Source: Metarhizium brunneum
Taxonomy: Eukaryota; Ascomycota; Sordariomycetes; Hypocreales; Clavicipitaceae
Direction: 5' to 3'
DNA length: 64,000 bases
NCBI RefSeq assembly: GCF_013426205.1
Contig: NC_089422.1
Span: 186,001-250,000 of the forward strand
The notes beneath the pieces were generated by a model. The model searched no databases. It worked only from the letters and a program-made list of their open reading frames with translations, and had not been told where the DNA came from. A program made the position numbers and the translations under genes. Shown here one piece after another: positions 33,814 to 43,910 of this stretch (positions are counted from its first letter, which is position 1; each line of letters opens with the position of its first letter).

Positions 33814-35559
33814 GTTTCTATCTACAACGGATCAAATGCTGCTCACGGACTGACCACAATGTGGCTTCTCGTTGACAGAAAGATTCCATGACCATTTTCG
33901 AAGTTATTGATTCGTCCATACAGGTTATCACTCCCTTCCAAGAGGAGGCTACGCCCGACTCATTGGGATGCCTGTGGTTTATTATGACTTGATACATATA
34001 AAACTGAATAGCCCCGGTCTTGGTGGAATAGATTTGTCCATGTTTACAACTACTCGAAGGATAAATCAGCTCATATACATTGTGATATAGTAAACCAAGT
34101 TACTACAAGCCCTCTTCTGTATCGAGTGACGATATTCTCCTGACATATAGACACCTTCTGACGGGTTTATATCGGATATCTCAAGTGCCGGACGCCTTGG
34201 TGGAGTTGCCATGATAAGGGCCAGACACTCATTGAAGATACTCCATAGCAGAGTATCTAATACCTCTATCTACGTGCAAGTTGTCAGCAATGACTTGTAT
34301 TATCTATCCGGGCAGTGCACAATTACACTAACCTATTCTTGATTCGTAAAATCACTCCTTGTATAGGCAGTGGACTCGGTACGGGGCACCCGGAGGGGCT
34401 GGCGCATGATATTAATCTCCGAAAAGCCGCAGGGCTGATATATGTGGATAGTACAAAACTGCAAGGATCATGTTGTGATGGTGCTGTGTTGACGGATGTT
34501 CTTCGGTTGGAGATTTTTCAAACATTTCCAACTGCTTGGCACAGCAAAGTATTCCTTACTGTTAGCCATCTACATTCTTGCCAGGTTCGTGTCATTGTTC
34601 ACCCCCTTGGACTTGTGACTTGACTTGAGTGCTGGTTGTGTTTCAATCATAACTGGAGTAGAACCTTACAACGGATGGAAGTAATAGAGGAAAGCACTGG
34701 CGCAGAGCGGCTTAAGCTGGCTGGCAATAGATCATGGTTGGTACTTCAGGACTGTTACACAAGCAAACATGCTGTTTGTCTCTGTCTGGCAAAATTGACA
34801 ACAATCACCAACAAGGGCAAAGCTCACCTGTCTAATCGGGCCGCCTCCCTAGTTGCCGAAAAAATGCGGCGATTTAATGAGTCCTATAGTATAGATCATA
34901 GGCATTGGCGTAACTCAATATGACTTACTCAATTAGCCCGGTGATGGGTATTATAGAAGATCATGTCAGCTATTAAGCTATTGCCACGAACCCCCGACAC
35001 CGGTATCAAACGAAAAGAAAAACTTATTCATCCATACACCCAGCTCACAGCAGGTCCATGATAGAGCCGGACCCAATACGTATTCCATAGCGGGTCACGC
35101 CAAGCTCTTGTGTCGGCGACTTTATATGCAACCAGCACGGCGAGGTAACGTAGAATACAGCTATTATAACCCAGGTTGATCTCTCACCCGCTCACCGGCG
35201 CTTGTGATACGTCGCGTTGACGACCATATCTGTGGCCTTTATCCTGTCAATAGCATTCTCAACGAATATCTTCTAACATCTCGGAGAATCTTGTAGTATC
35301 GCAAGGCACAATCAAGAGCCTCACGCCATCAAGGTTATTCAATGACTCAAACCTGGCCCAACCAAGATGCCAAAATTGACAAAGCGCAACGGGGCGCTAT
35401 TATTGCGTGAAAATAATAGCTAGAAAGGGAATCTGTTGGGCCTGTTGGAAGTTTTGGAAATTTATAAAAAAACTCAAATTTCTACAGAGAAACATAGAAA
35501 ACAAGGAGAAGTCTATATTGAGTTCGATCCATAGCTATCAATAGTGACACATTTCAGCG

Positions 35560-35722
35560 GTGATAAGGACTCAGTACAGAGCTCAGAGCAATAGCTCATT
35601 GTGCTAGCTACAGCCTTGGTATAAGATCCTGGGGTTTCCAAAGGCCTATATAAGCCAAAGAGCTCTATTCACACAAGTCAATAAAAGCCTTATGCCCTAG
35701 GTCTCGTGATCATAGCCCTTTG
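35560..35722. repeat. Diverged arm of the MITE-like element
   Basis: By eye it aligns over about 160 bases with the left arm of the element at 38467-39016: a GGTATAAGATCC/GGTATCAAAGGTCC block, a CAAG..AA..G..TATGCCCTAGGTC block, and the end GTGATCATAGCCC against GTGACCGTAGCCC. No matching second arm was found nearby, so it is likely a decayed or solo copy. Confidence 0.5.
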
Positions 35723-35864
35723 ACGAAACTATGACCAGAGTGTGGTACCTACATTTAAACAATCGACTCTAGTGTTCGAAATGAAGGAGCCACGTGTAAA
35801 TAACTGAGCACAGGGCCCGTTGCCAGTCTTTGTTTCTGGCATGTTCTTTCCCGGTATTGGCATC

Positions 35865-35878
35865 GGGTTAGGGTTAGG
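35865..35878 (+). repeat. Interstitial telomere-type motif
   Basis: GGGTTAGGGTTAGG, two units of the fungal telomere repeat TTAGGG, in an A+T-rich non-coding stretch. Two units can occur by chance or mark an old repair or fusion point. Confidence 0.5.
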
Positions 35879-36172
35879 CTACACTGGCGTCCAAGTTATA
35901 GTGTCGCTGCAGCACGCAGCTTTGTCCATGTCCATTCGGCTTGCAGTTGTTATCCGACGAGAATGAATGCCCGGTTCACCTGCTGTTAGCGTCAAAGAAC
36001 GTTCGGTCCCCTTTCTTGCTATAGCACCACATGGCGTTGTGAACCCGTTCCCGTTCTTGCACACGTCGTCTTTGCCGGAGCAGCTATTACACTGCTTTCT
36101 AAAACCGCAACTTATTTTAGCATTTTCTTTAAGACTTCACTCTAATTTCATAGAACCCCCCAATCACTGTGT

Positions 36173-36457
36173 TTAGAAGATGGTGTACGGCCCCTTGCAG
36201 ACGCAGACGGGCTCTTTGGTGCATAAACCTGGCTGGGGAGGCAGTAGGTGAATAGTCGGCAGTCTACTGATGTGGATATCTTTCGAATCGTAGCAAGAAA
36301 CTTTCTCCTTGGTAGTTGCCAAAGTCGCGAGAAACGGACCGGACACGTCACGGCTACGCGACAGGCCCCCTTCCCGCCCTGCCGTTACAACATGTAGATG
36401 ATGTTGTTTCCGCATCATCTGATGGGTCTATGGTTCCAGTGAGATCGGAAAGGGGTT
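36173..36457 (-). pseudogene. Possible terminal exon of a cysteine-rich secreted protein
   Basis: On the minus strand a TACTAAC branch site and an AACCATAG acceptor precede a frame that ends with a cysteine cluster: one Cys near KVSCYD, then Cys in PGLCTKEP, and VCVCKG close to the stop. The Cys-x-Cys-Lys-Gly tail is reminiscent of CQCDNG in the intact small protein at 40306 and CYCKG near 42905. I could not find an upstream exon with a signal peptide, so it may be a broken gene or a chance frame. Confidence 0.25.
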
Positions 36458-37372
36458 AGTAGCTACAGGTAATGCAGGCGGCACAGCCCCCTGAGCCGTT
36501 ACATATTGGCCGATGCAACCCGAGATTTTTGGAATGCGTAAGAGTCGGAAGGCGGGGACTGGTTCATAATCATCTGGTGGCGCTCTGGTTGGATTTGCCA
36601 CGTAATGCCTGTATGTTGGAGATGGTGCGCCTTCCGATCTATAGGTATCATTCGCGAATCGGTCAACAAGGCTACATATGTACTCTTATCAGGAGATACG
36701 TCAATCCCACCATACTAATCGGCCACGATATGTGCCGCCCTTGTCGCCATCCCGTTCACCTCCCGATCCATCTTCTGCAAAACCCTTTACACAACGTCTT
36801 CGGGCGGCGTTGGCCGCGGTTGTTGAGAGCAATCGGGTATATTAACAGTGTATGATCACATACTCTCTTGGCTAGCTCCGACGTGTCTTCTAGCAGATAA
36901 GTATTTGTCCTTGACATTTCCGTTCCGGACAATGAATGAACGGGGTGATCAGAGAGAGCTGTCATGATACTCAGGCGGGGGCTCGGGTTGTCACGGCAAA
37001 CAAGGACGTGACTTTCCGTCTCGGGTGATAGATCCAATCATTCTTCATTCTCCTGACGGCCAAGGGAGACCTCAGCTCCCTGGACCACTTGCCTCGAACG
37101 CAAGGCACAACAGTTGCCCAGATTGAAAAACAGCTCTCAAGAGTCTGTCCTACATCCCCCACCTGTGTCGTTGAAAGCGGTTATCTTGGGAATACCCCAC
37201 TTGCGGCCAACAATGTTATTATGTAACCGGTAGTTGTAGATCTTGTGGGAACTAGTTTCGGTATACCCTCATATTTATTGACTCTCCTACGGGCCTACTT
37301 TGCTATTATTCCCTTAGACCCTCCTGATTCCAAATAGCAGGCAAGAGCTTTTGGGTGTAGGTCAGCCTCGTC

Positions 37373-38148
37373 TCAGAATTCGACCAGATAAACTCTAACA
37401 AACGAGTCTGCCACACCACCGTTCATCTTGACTTCGTCGTCTGTCAGGGCCCGGTGACGAAGAACGACCGACTTGCTCCACTTGACCTCGATGCCGAGGG
37501 CCTTGGGCGAGTAGCACCGGTCGTCAAACATGGGAATGGTGCTGTATATCGCATATTTGCCCCCGTTTTGGGCAAACCGCCGCAGGACAGAGGCAAACAC
37601 GCCGTCTCGGACGTACGAGAGGCACATCATGCACAGAAGGGCATCGGCGTTGTCGAGGGCATGGTAGAAATCCCTCGACAGTGCCCCGTTGAGGTCTTGG
37701 TTTATGACCTTGGTGAAGATGCCGGCCTGGTCATGATCAACATCTACCTATTCCTGGATTCTTTGGAAGCGGAGGGGTATATTCAGAGGTTCCATATGTA
37801 TACCTTGAGGCCAAACTGGAGCGCATTCTCGCTAATGTCCACACCGGTCATGTCGAGATGGCTGACGGCCCGGGGCTGAATCGACTGAGTCCACCGAGCA
37901 CCTTGCGCGTAGGCAATTGCCGTGGAGCCGTACAGGCATCCGATGTCGATGACCCTCCTGACGCCGAGGCGGAGGTTTGGTTTATTGGTGTCGATGAGCT
38001 GGGCGAACTGGTCATGGTAGTCGCCGTAGCCTAGGGGCGTCAGAGTCTTGTAGTATCCAAGTGGTGTCGGTTCGCTATAGATGTGCTGGAACGATGCCTT
38101 GTTCGGATTCAGCTCCCCGTCGCCGGATTTATCAGCAATAGCACACAT
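37373..38148 (-). CDS. Class I SAM-dependent methyltransferase
   Basis: Two exons, 38148-37804 and 37747-37373, join in phase 0 to 239 residues, with a GTATAC donor and GAATAG acceptor. The glycine-rich SAM-binding motif I VIDIGCLYGST is at 66-76, and GVDIS (102-106) supplies the acidic residue after strand beta2. The conserved DNADALLCMMCLSYV strand/helix and a C-terminal RVYLVEF strand complete the fold. This resembles small-molecule methyltransferases of fungal secondary metabolism more than protein or RNA enzymes, but no synthase gene is near, and the substrate is unknown. The gene sits alone between relics and the MITE-like element, and could be a remnant of a dispersed cluster. The ATG 45 bases upstream (38193) would add an unusual hydrophobic stretch and is less likely. 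Confidence 0.8.
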
Positions 38149-38466
38149 GGTAGCTAGAAGATGGTGAAGAAGTAGCCACGAGGGACAATACACAACCCAG
38201 CTGCTTGGGATTTAGCTAACCTGACCTCCAAGCGGATCGAGGCTAGCAAGGACAAATGACTAGAGATGAGGGTTTGTATGAGGGAATTATGTGCCTTTTA
38301 TCCTCGAGCTAGTTGTAGATGCTACCATACAAGGCATCACTATAGGGATATCGAAACGGAAGGTGTTGGGAAGAGCCATGACGTAATATCCTGCAGATAC
38401 AGTATGAGGTTAGCACATATATGCAACTAAAGCGGCATACAGCTCTGTACAGCTCTGTACTGTGGG
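38149..38466. other. Upstream region of the methyltransferase gene
   Basis: A short A+T-rich interval between the methyltransferase ATG and the MITE-like element. A directly repeated ACAGCTCTGT unit occurs at about 38440-38460. Nothing else is seen. Confidence 0.5.
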
Positions 38467-39016
38467 GTGTGACAAGGGCTCGGAAAGAGGGCTTGGAGCA
38501 ATTTAGCTCAATTCAACTAATAACAGTCTTTGGTATCAAAGGTCCTTGGTTTTCCTCAAGGCCTTGAGGGACCGAAGCCGTCTATTTATACAAGAAGTCG
38601 GTGAGGACCTTCTGCCCTAGGTCCCGTGACCGTAGCCCTTGTGTAACCTGCGATTTCCGTGTACCATGGGGCGTAGTTGTCATTTCTAATGTATGGGTTG
38701 TAAATATATAAATAAAGAGATGATGCTGAAGCTACATTTCTTCTAGCTCTTGGTCCTGTTGCCTCAATTTCACTTTTGGTACAACTCACTAAATCCGCTC
38801 TATTGAAGAGCTGATTTCCACACGGAGTGTCACACGGAAATCGCCCTGCTACACAAGGGCTACGGTCACGGGATTAGGGCAAAAGGCCTTCACTGATTTC
38901 TTGTATCTAAAGACGTCTTTGGCGACCGAGGCCTTGAGGAAAACCAAGGACCTTTGATACCAAAGACTGTTATTAGATGAATTGAGTTATTGCTCTAAGC
39001 CTAGCCCTTGTCACAC
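38467..39016. mobile_element. MITE-like element with long inverted arms
   Basis: The left arm (38467-38662) and the reverse complement of the right arm (38832-39016) match over roughly 190 bases. Both begin GTGTGACAAGGGCT, share TAATAACAGTCTTTGGTATCAA and GGTCCTTGGTTTTCCTCAAGGCC, and end with CCGTGACCGTAGCCCTTGTGTA and CGATTTCCGTGT. About 170 non-coding bases lie between them. No transposase is present, so it would be a non-autonomous element or a foldback repeat. A target-site duplication was not clear to me. Confidence 0.75.
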
Positions 39017-39709
39017 GGAGCCCATGTGCATTCTGTGGACGAAACCTCCGTGTCCTTTGTAGAGCGGAGGGGCACCAGCACCATGAATCCAAACGTTTCT
39101 ATCGATCAACTCGGCTTCTTGACGAGTTGCAAAGAGGTTGGTTCCGAGGTGCATTGTGTGTTGCAGATATGTGATTTGGCCAAAGGCATGGGTGGCGGTG
39201 ACATTGAGGAGTTGAAAGTTGCCGCTCTTTAAGCCGAACCATGCACGGTTGTGATTACGACGTAGTATTGACCTACAGGTTCGGCTGGTGCGTCACACAC
39301 AGCGGCAACGGGAGATGTCGAATCGCTAAGAGTGCTGCTGTTGCCGTTTGGTTTAAAAACAAACGACAACTTCGACTCCGGCTCTTACCTTCCCATACCT
39401 GGAACAACGGCCTGACAAGGGCTCCAATTGCTAAGAAATCTGTCATGGGAAATACAAGGTGGTACAGTTGCTGTTCAAGTAGAGCACGTTCTTTTTATGG
39501 CGCAATTAGATGCCGTTCTGTGCCGTTGACAAGGCTCACGTGAATCCAAACGCTTTGTTACACGGAAAGGGCCCAACACATCGTGAAGCCCAACAAAGGA
39601 GCTTCGCCGACAAAGGACCTGTTAGTTACACAGATTGAACACGTGCCCGGGTAAGAGTCCTAGGCACAGACGTTCCATTTATGTATATGCAGTGGTTACT
39701 TGTCCCTCT

Positions 39710-39811
39710 CTTCCTCTTAGAAAACCGAGGACCTTTGACACCCTTTAGGATGACCTTTGAATCTACCTCTTTGCTTCAAGCCTTCTGCATTGAACCCTTG
39801 TCACAGGCTGG
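39710..39811. repeat. Partial copy of the MITE right arm
   Basis: The stretch shares AAAACC(G/A)AGGACCTTTGA and the ending AACCCTTGTCACA with the right arm of the element at 38467-39016, with many differences in between. It is probably an older, decayed copy. Confidence 0.4.
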
Positions 39812-40217
39812 AACAATGGGCGTTGTCTTGCGGCCGACCGGCACGTGTCAGTTTACAACGATTGTTGTTTTTCTGTGAGTCAAAGGAACAGCCAGCGTGG
39901 CTTTGAGGCGTTCCTGTCTGTGCTCGGCCATCTCCTTCTGCCTTTGTTACCCGTTGGTAACAAAGTGGACTAGCCACTTAGCAAAGTGGTACCCTTAGAA
40001 CTTGGCCATTGTTTCAGTTCGAGAGTAAACAAGAGATCTGCATGCATGACAATGAAGACTGTAGAGCCTGGTTTCGAATTACAGCACGTGAGGCCCGCCT
40101 GCCTTGCATGGTTTAAACACGGTTCAGCAAGTGAGCCCACAAGTCGTTATGAATTTAGCTATGAACTTGCATATTTCGAGTGCTTTCAAAGACAAACTCA
40201 CGAGGTGAGCTCACAAG

Positions 40218-40225
40218 TATATAAG
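40218..40225 (+). promoter_or_regulatory. TATA box of the small secreted protein gene
   Basis: TATATAAG 81 bases before the ATG at 40306, followed by a C/T-rich stretch. This supports the reality of the short split gene behind it. Confidence 0.5.
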
Positions 40226-40305
40226 GACGGCCCCATATCCTCTGCATTTACGCGCTTCTCCAGTTTATCAGCCTGCACACTCGTTTGTTACACCCTACGT
40301 TCACG

Positions 40306-40714
40306 ATGAAATTCTCTCATTTTCTTTCTTTCATAGCACCTCTTGCAGCTTCGGTCACGGCGTTTCCTAACCGAAGAGACGCGGAGGGGCAGATCTCGCG
40401 CCGCCAGGGACCCTCCAGCGCCTGCTTCCCATAGTAAGAGAAGTGATGCAGTTATACATAAGCCCATGGGATGAAGTTGACGTATTAAGTGCTAATCCTG
40501 GCTGCCACATACCCGCTGTTTGCCAGTGCGACAATGGTAAGTCCCCTGCGTTGAAAGACACTTGGTGTTCTTAATGTACAGTTGATGACTTACAAATGTA
40601 GGATGGATCTACATGTTCAACCGGGACAACTACAACGCTGGTGGCGGTGGCTGCGACCCCCCTTGGGCTTTCATAGCCAAGGACATACGGGGGCACCCAA
40701 AGTACCATTGCTGA
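40306..40714 (+). CDS. Small secreted cysteine-rich protein, effector candidate
   Basis: Three short exons, 40306-40433, 40490-40536 and 40602-40714, join in phase to 95 residues. Intron 1 (56 bases) has GTAAGA and ends TTAAG after a GTTGAC branch site; intron 2 (65 bases) has GTAAGT and ends GTAG. Residues 1-19 form a signal peptide, and a Ser-Arg-Arg-Gln stretch near 31-34 could be a Kex2 site releasing a mature peptide of about 62 residues. The mature part has six Cys (one in SSACFP, one in PGCH, two in VCQC, one in GGCDPP and the terminal HC), an even number able to form three disulfides. I recognise no family. It lies near two enterotoxin-like genes and may act on the host; that is inference. 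The intron 1 acceptor is the least certain point. Confidence 0.65.
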
Positions 40715-41131
40715 GTGGGTGGATTTTGGGAGGAGAAAGATATTATATAAATTTATCTGCTGGTTCAGTGAAGCAACCAGCAACGCAACGGCGAAGTTGG
40801 AGGATGTGAATTATTAAATGGATCGTGAACTTGTATATTAGACACGCAAGAGGCCGTCTACGAAATACTGGTCATCAAGAACTTCTTGTAATAATTTACA
40901 TCCATAAATAACAAATGAGGAAAAATGGGACAAAAGAAGAGGAGAGAAAATAGTCATAGACGATGGAGTCTTACTTTGACGACATGCTATTCAAGACGAC
41001 TAGTCTGCCATGTATCTACCCAAATTGGACTCGATTCCTTAAACTACGGAAGAACAACTCTTGTCAAGTCCGTTCAGGTTTGCCAGAGGCTTCTATCTTG
41101 ATCTTGACTAGCGTAGGCGCCCGAATAGCAT
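40715..41131. other. Short A+T-rich intergenic region
   Basis: Lies between two genes that converge, so it should hold both 3' untranslated regions. Nothing else is seen. Confidence 0.5.
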
Positions 41132-41929
41132 TTACACCTCAGATTCGTCGAGACAATTGCGGCGTCTCCACGACGACCCCGGCTTCTTCCTCTTCTTCTT
41201 GTCTCTTTCCCGATCCTTGACACTGCCATGGTAATTAGTAAAACAACGGGGATCCTTGGGCTCTTGCACTGTCCCGTCCTCATCTACCACCGGGGTGTCA
41301 TCGTCCTCCGGATCAACATCGTTCGGGTCAATCGGGACACAGGGCTTTTTGGTCTGCCTCTTTCGGGGGCGGGGAGCATCTGGCGGGTTTTGGTTCGGGA
41401 TCCATTTGGTTTTTACAGCAAGACCGGAGCCATCTTTGCGGTAGATGTATACGCCTTGAATGTTTTTGGGGGGGATGGCTCCAGGCACGACAAACAAATC
41501 TGCAGTCTCGGCATCGTTGCGGTTCGTGTCGTGAAGCCAGTGGCCCTGAGGCAGACCATGCAAGGTGACTTGGTAGACGAAGCCGGTTTGCGCCTCGGAT
41601 TCCTGTTGGAAAAATGACATGTCGATGGATGCTTCGTGCGACGGTGATACGAATACGTCTTCGGGTGTAGTAGCACCGGCAGCATCGTCGAGACCTGTAT
41701 CGAAACCCGGTTGGAGGCCTTCTCTAAACACTACTGTAGGGTCCCGGAAGTCGCCGACGAAGAATGTGCTCGCTTTGTCTCCATCTAGTATGGGTTTGTT
41801 TGTGACGTCCCCAAGTTGGCCAATTTGGCCTTTAACCTGGCGGATGGAAGGACCTGGCGCGCCCAAGGATGCCCAAGCCGTGGCGGCATAGGTGAAGCCC
41901 ACGAGGGCTATAGACTGTGGTATTTTCAT
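41132..41929 (-). CDS. Secreted divergent ADP-ribosyltransferase-like protein
   Basis: An intronless 265-residue frame with a signal peptide (about 1-20). The middle follows the order of enterotoxin/scabin-like ADP-ribosyltransferases: GDFRDPTVVFREGLQPG (first strand and helix), VFVSPS where the STS motif is expected, GFVYQVTLHG, and LFVVPGAIPPKNIQGVYIY where the post-Glu strand is expected. Key positions are changed: the Arg normally just before GD-x-R-x-P is Val, the STS motif reads SPS, and the Glu pair is replaced by an AETAD stretch. The C-terminal third is acidic, then strongly basic with KKKRKK, a possible nuclear-targeting or nucleic-acid-binding tail. Catalysis may be lost or altered. 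Family placement is from pattern only. Confidence 0.6.
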   Translation of the reverse strand: MKIPQSIALVGFTYAATAWASLGAPGPSIRQVKGQIGQLGDVTNKPILDGDKASTFFVGDFRDPTVVFREGLQPGFDTGLDDAAGATTPEDVFVSPSHEASIDMSFFQQESEAQTGFVYQVTLHGLPQGHWLHDTNRNDAETADLFVVPGAIPPKNIQGVYIYRKDGSGLAVKTKWIPNQNPPDAPRPRKRQTKKPCVPIDPNDVDPEDDDTPVVDEDGTVQEPKDPRCFTNYHGSVKDRERDKKKRKKPGSSWRRRNCLDESEV

Positions 41930-42705
41930 CCTGCCATGCGCGACTTCGAGAAAAGAAGATGTGAGGTGTATAGAGGAATGCGAAAGCCCCAGTCTATAGG
42001 TGGCCGGAAAAGAGTTTATGTAGAGACATCGGCAAGCGGGCGCGGCGTTGCGATTCGGTCCATATCTGCCACCTCACCATGCAATACCCATATGTCATGG
42101 GTTGCGGGAATTATTGGGGCTGGTCAGGTGATAGAAGATAAATGATGGATACAACTTATGATTAAAGTAATATACTTGATATATTTGTGCGCGCAATGCT
42201 GCATTCTTGGGACTAGTATCGATTGCCGCGATATTGCCTATTTTAGCGGCAGCAGGGGAGCCCTTGCGCGCCCTGTCGTTGATCATATCGCCATGGTCTG
42301 CCTAAAGCTGACGGGCTTTCCCGTTCATCCCTTGTATTATGCTGGCGTTGCTCCGGTAAACAGTGGGTTCAATGTTGTCTTAGCATGAATGTTATCAATC
42401 ATGCCGTTCTCTGCACTGCCCCGCGCACTGCCCGCTCTTTGAGGTTCAAGTTGTGGTTGCGCTCCTTGTTGCCATTTTCAACGAAGTCGGGGGCAGTAGA
42501 CCCCGGGAAAGATGAATGGACCTATGAGACACGAGGTACTTCTGTCACCCCGGCCTCTTATTTCAACGGCACTGTGTAATGTTTCCAACGTTGATTTTCT
42601 TAGTCTATATAGCCCCCTGCTGTGTCGCGGGTGTTGAAACAAGACAGGGGCTGGAGCAGAAGCTCCGTCATGTCAGTTTGTCGACCCGCCGAACCATGGA
42701 TGCAA
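41930..42705. other. Intergenic region with no supported gene
   Basis: Contains the promoter of the ADP-ribosyltransferase-like gene. Short frames around 42385-42579 have no family likeness. Confidence 0.5.
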
Positions 42706-42927
42706 AATTCACGGAGCTGTGCCTCCAATGACAAATTCTCCATCCTTATTAAACCTGGACTCGAATGGCGTCAGTAACAGGCCGTCGTGCGCCAAGTTTA
42801 AAACCCCTTTTGGGTGGCCTCGGCACTGCTTGCACTCAACCGCACAGCCATCTTCTATATCCCACACCCGCACCGACTGCGTCAACCACAACCCTTTGCA
42901 ATAACACGCCACTTCAGAACTGCCTTT
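42706..42927 (-). pseudogene. Orphan cysteine-rich C-terminal coding fragment
   Basis: An open frame of about 70 codons that ends in DGEFVIGGTAP and contains five Cys, in CYCKG and CAVECKQC. An acceptor-like ATTAAAG precedes it at about 42928, after a CGACTAT stretch. The composition is protein-like and the frame keeps its sense over the whole length. Upstream exons would have to lie under the oppositely oriented NTF2-like gene, which begins at 42942, and I found none with a signal peptide. It is probably the remaining 3' exon of a small secreted protein cut by a rearrangement. The family is not recognised. Confidence 0.35.
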
Positions 42928-42941
42928 AATATAGTCGAATA

Positions 42942-43631
42942 ATGGCTGACAAGTGGCTAACTACAGACGGTAAGTCTCGGCGCTCCGTGGAATGACAACG
43001 GAATCCTAGATTGCCGCGCTGACTCTGATGCCGAGTAGAAATAGAGGATAATGCAAGTGGGTAGCGCCTCAACACTCTTCCCCCTATTCTGAGCCTAGAC
43101 GAACTAATTGAACGCAGGGTCGTTTATCAAGCACTACTATCAGGTGTTTGATAATGATCGGCCCGCCGTATACAAATTCTACGTGAGTGTGTGGCCCCGA
43201 ATGCCGGGCCATCAACTCCTCAGCTAACCATTGCCGGCAAAGAGAGACAATTCCATGATGTTGTGGGACACCACTCCGTGTCACGGCGCCACGTCAATTG
43301 CCGAAAAGCTCACTGTATGTGTGTCAGGTGGTGTGTTCTATACGGCAGGGATGCTAACTCTTGGTGCTATAGAGTCTGCCATTGCCAAAAGTCCTGCACC
43401 ACATCCAGGGATTCGACGCTATGCCGTCGAATGATGAGGGAGGCGTCTTGGTTCTTGTCAAGGGCGTCTTGTTGGTGAGTTTTGCCGCTCCTGCAACTCA
43501 ACGATTGGCAACTACTGATTGATGCATAGAGGGGAGAGACAGAGCCTGCCATGAAGTTTGTTCAGTCTTTCCAGCTTCTCCCAGACGGCGATGGCTATTT
43601 TATCTTCAACGACATTTTCCGGATGCACTAA
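42942..43631 (+). CDS. NTF2-like protein (nuclear transport factor 2 homologue)
   Basis: Six exons, 42942-42969, 43039-43056, 43118-43182, 43243-43314, 43373-43474 and 43530-43631, join to 128 residues. All introns are 55-70 bases with GTAAGT, GTGGGT, GTGAGT, GTATGT or GTGAGT donors. The protein follows NTF2 from end to end: FIKHYYQVFDNDR, a YRDNSMMLW strand, HGATSIAEKLTSLPLPKV, HIQGFDAMPSNDEGGVLVLVKG, and FVQSFQLLPDGDGYFIFNDIFR. NTF2 carries RanGDP into the nucleus. Fungal NTF2 is near 124 residues, so the length is right, but the N-terminus (MADKWLTTDEIEDN) and several core positions are unusual, suggesting a diverged second copy rather than the housekeeping gene. No open frame over 80 codons shows it. 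Confidence 0.85.
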
Positions 43632-43910
43632 AGCGTGGGGGGAGTCTGGTGACATGAATTGAGCTGGTTTGTAAACTGATGTCAAGCTTTGAATAGCTAA
43701 AAACGGACCATGTCAAAATGAAGCCCCTCGTTCAAGACAATAGCGTTATTATTGCCTCTGCTTCTAGGCTACGCAGCAGTATTCACAAGTAATTTAGTTC
43801 AGTTAGTTGTCATATAATTGCACTTCTTGTATGTGCACTCGAGAGTCTCTTATTTGTCTACACTGCCTAAACAACCGTGCCATGTGATAAACGTGATTCG
43901 AGTTTCATCA

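Larger units (their letters stand above)
33728..37372. other. 3.6-kb A+T-rich region with relic frames
   Basis: No intact gene can be supported. Two neighbouring plus-strand frames (34315-34623 and 34636-34923) look somewhat protein-like but I do not recognise them. A diverged arm of the MITE-like element lies at about 35560-35722, a double telomere-type unit at 35865-35878, and a cysteine-containing reading frame on the minus strand at about 36173-36438. Confidence 0.5.
39017..40305. other. Relic-rich region upstream of the small cysteine-rich gene
   Basis: Frames at 39083-39232 and about 39261-39414 have protein-like composition but no convincing start, splice partner or family. A right-arm-like copy of the MITE sequence lies at 39710-39811. 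The last 100 bases hold a TATATAAG box for the next gene. Confidence 0.45.

Noticed and set aside
34315..34923. Two adjacent plus-strand frames that might be exons of one gene.
   Set aside because: No usable splice sites join them and no family is seen; likely relic or chance.
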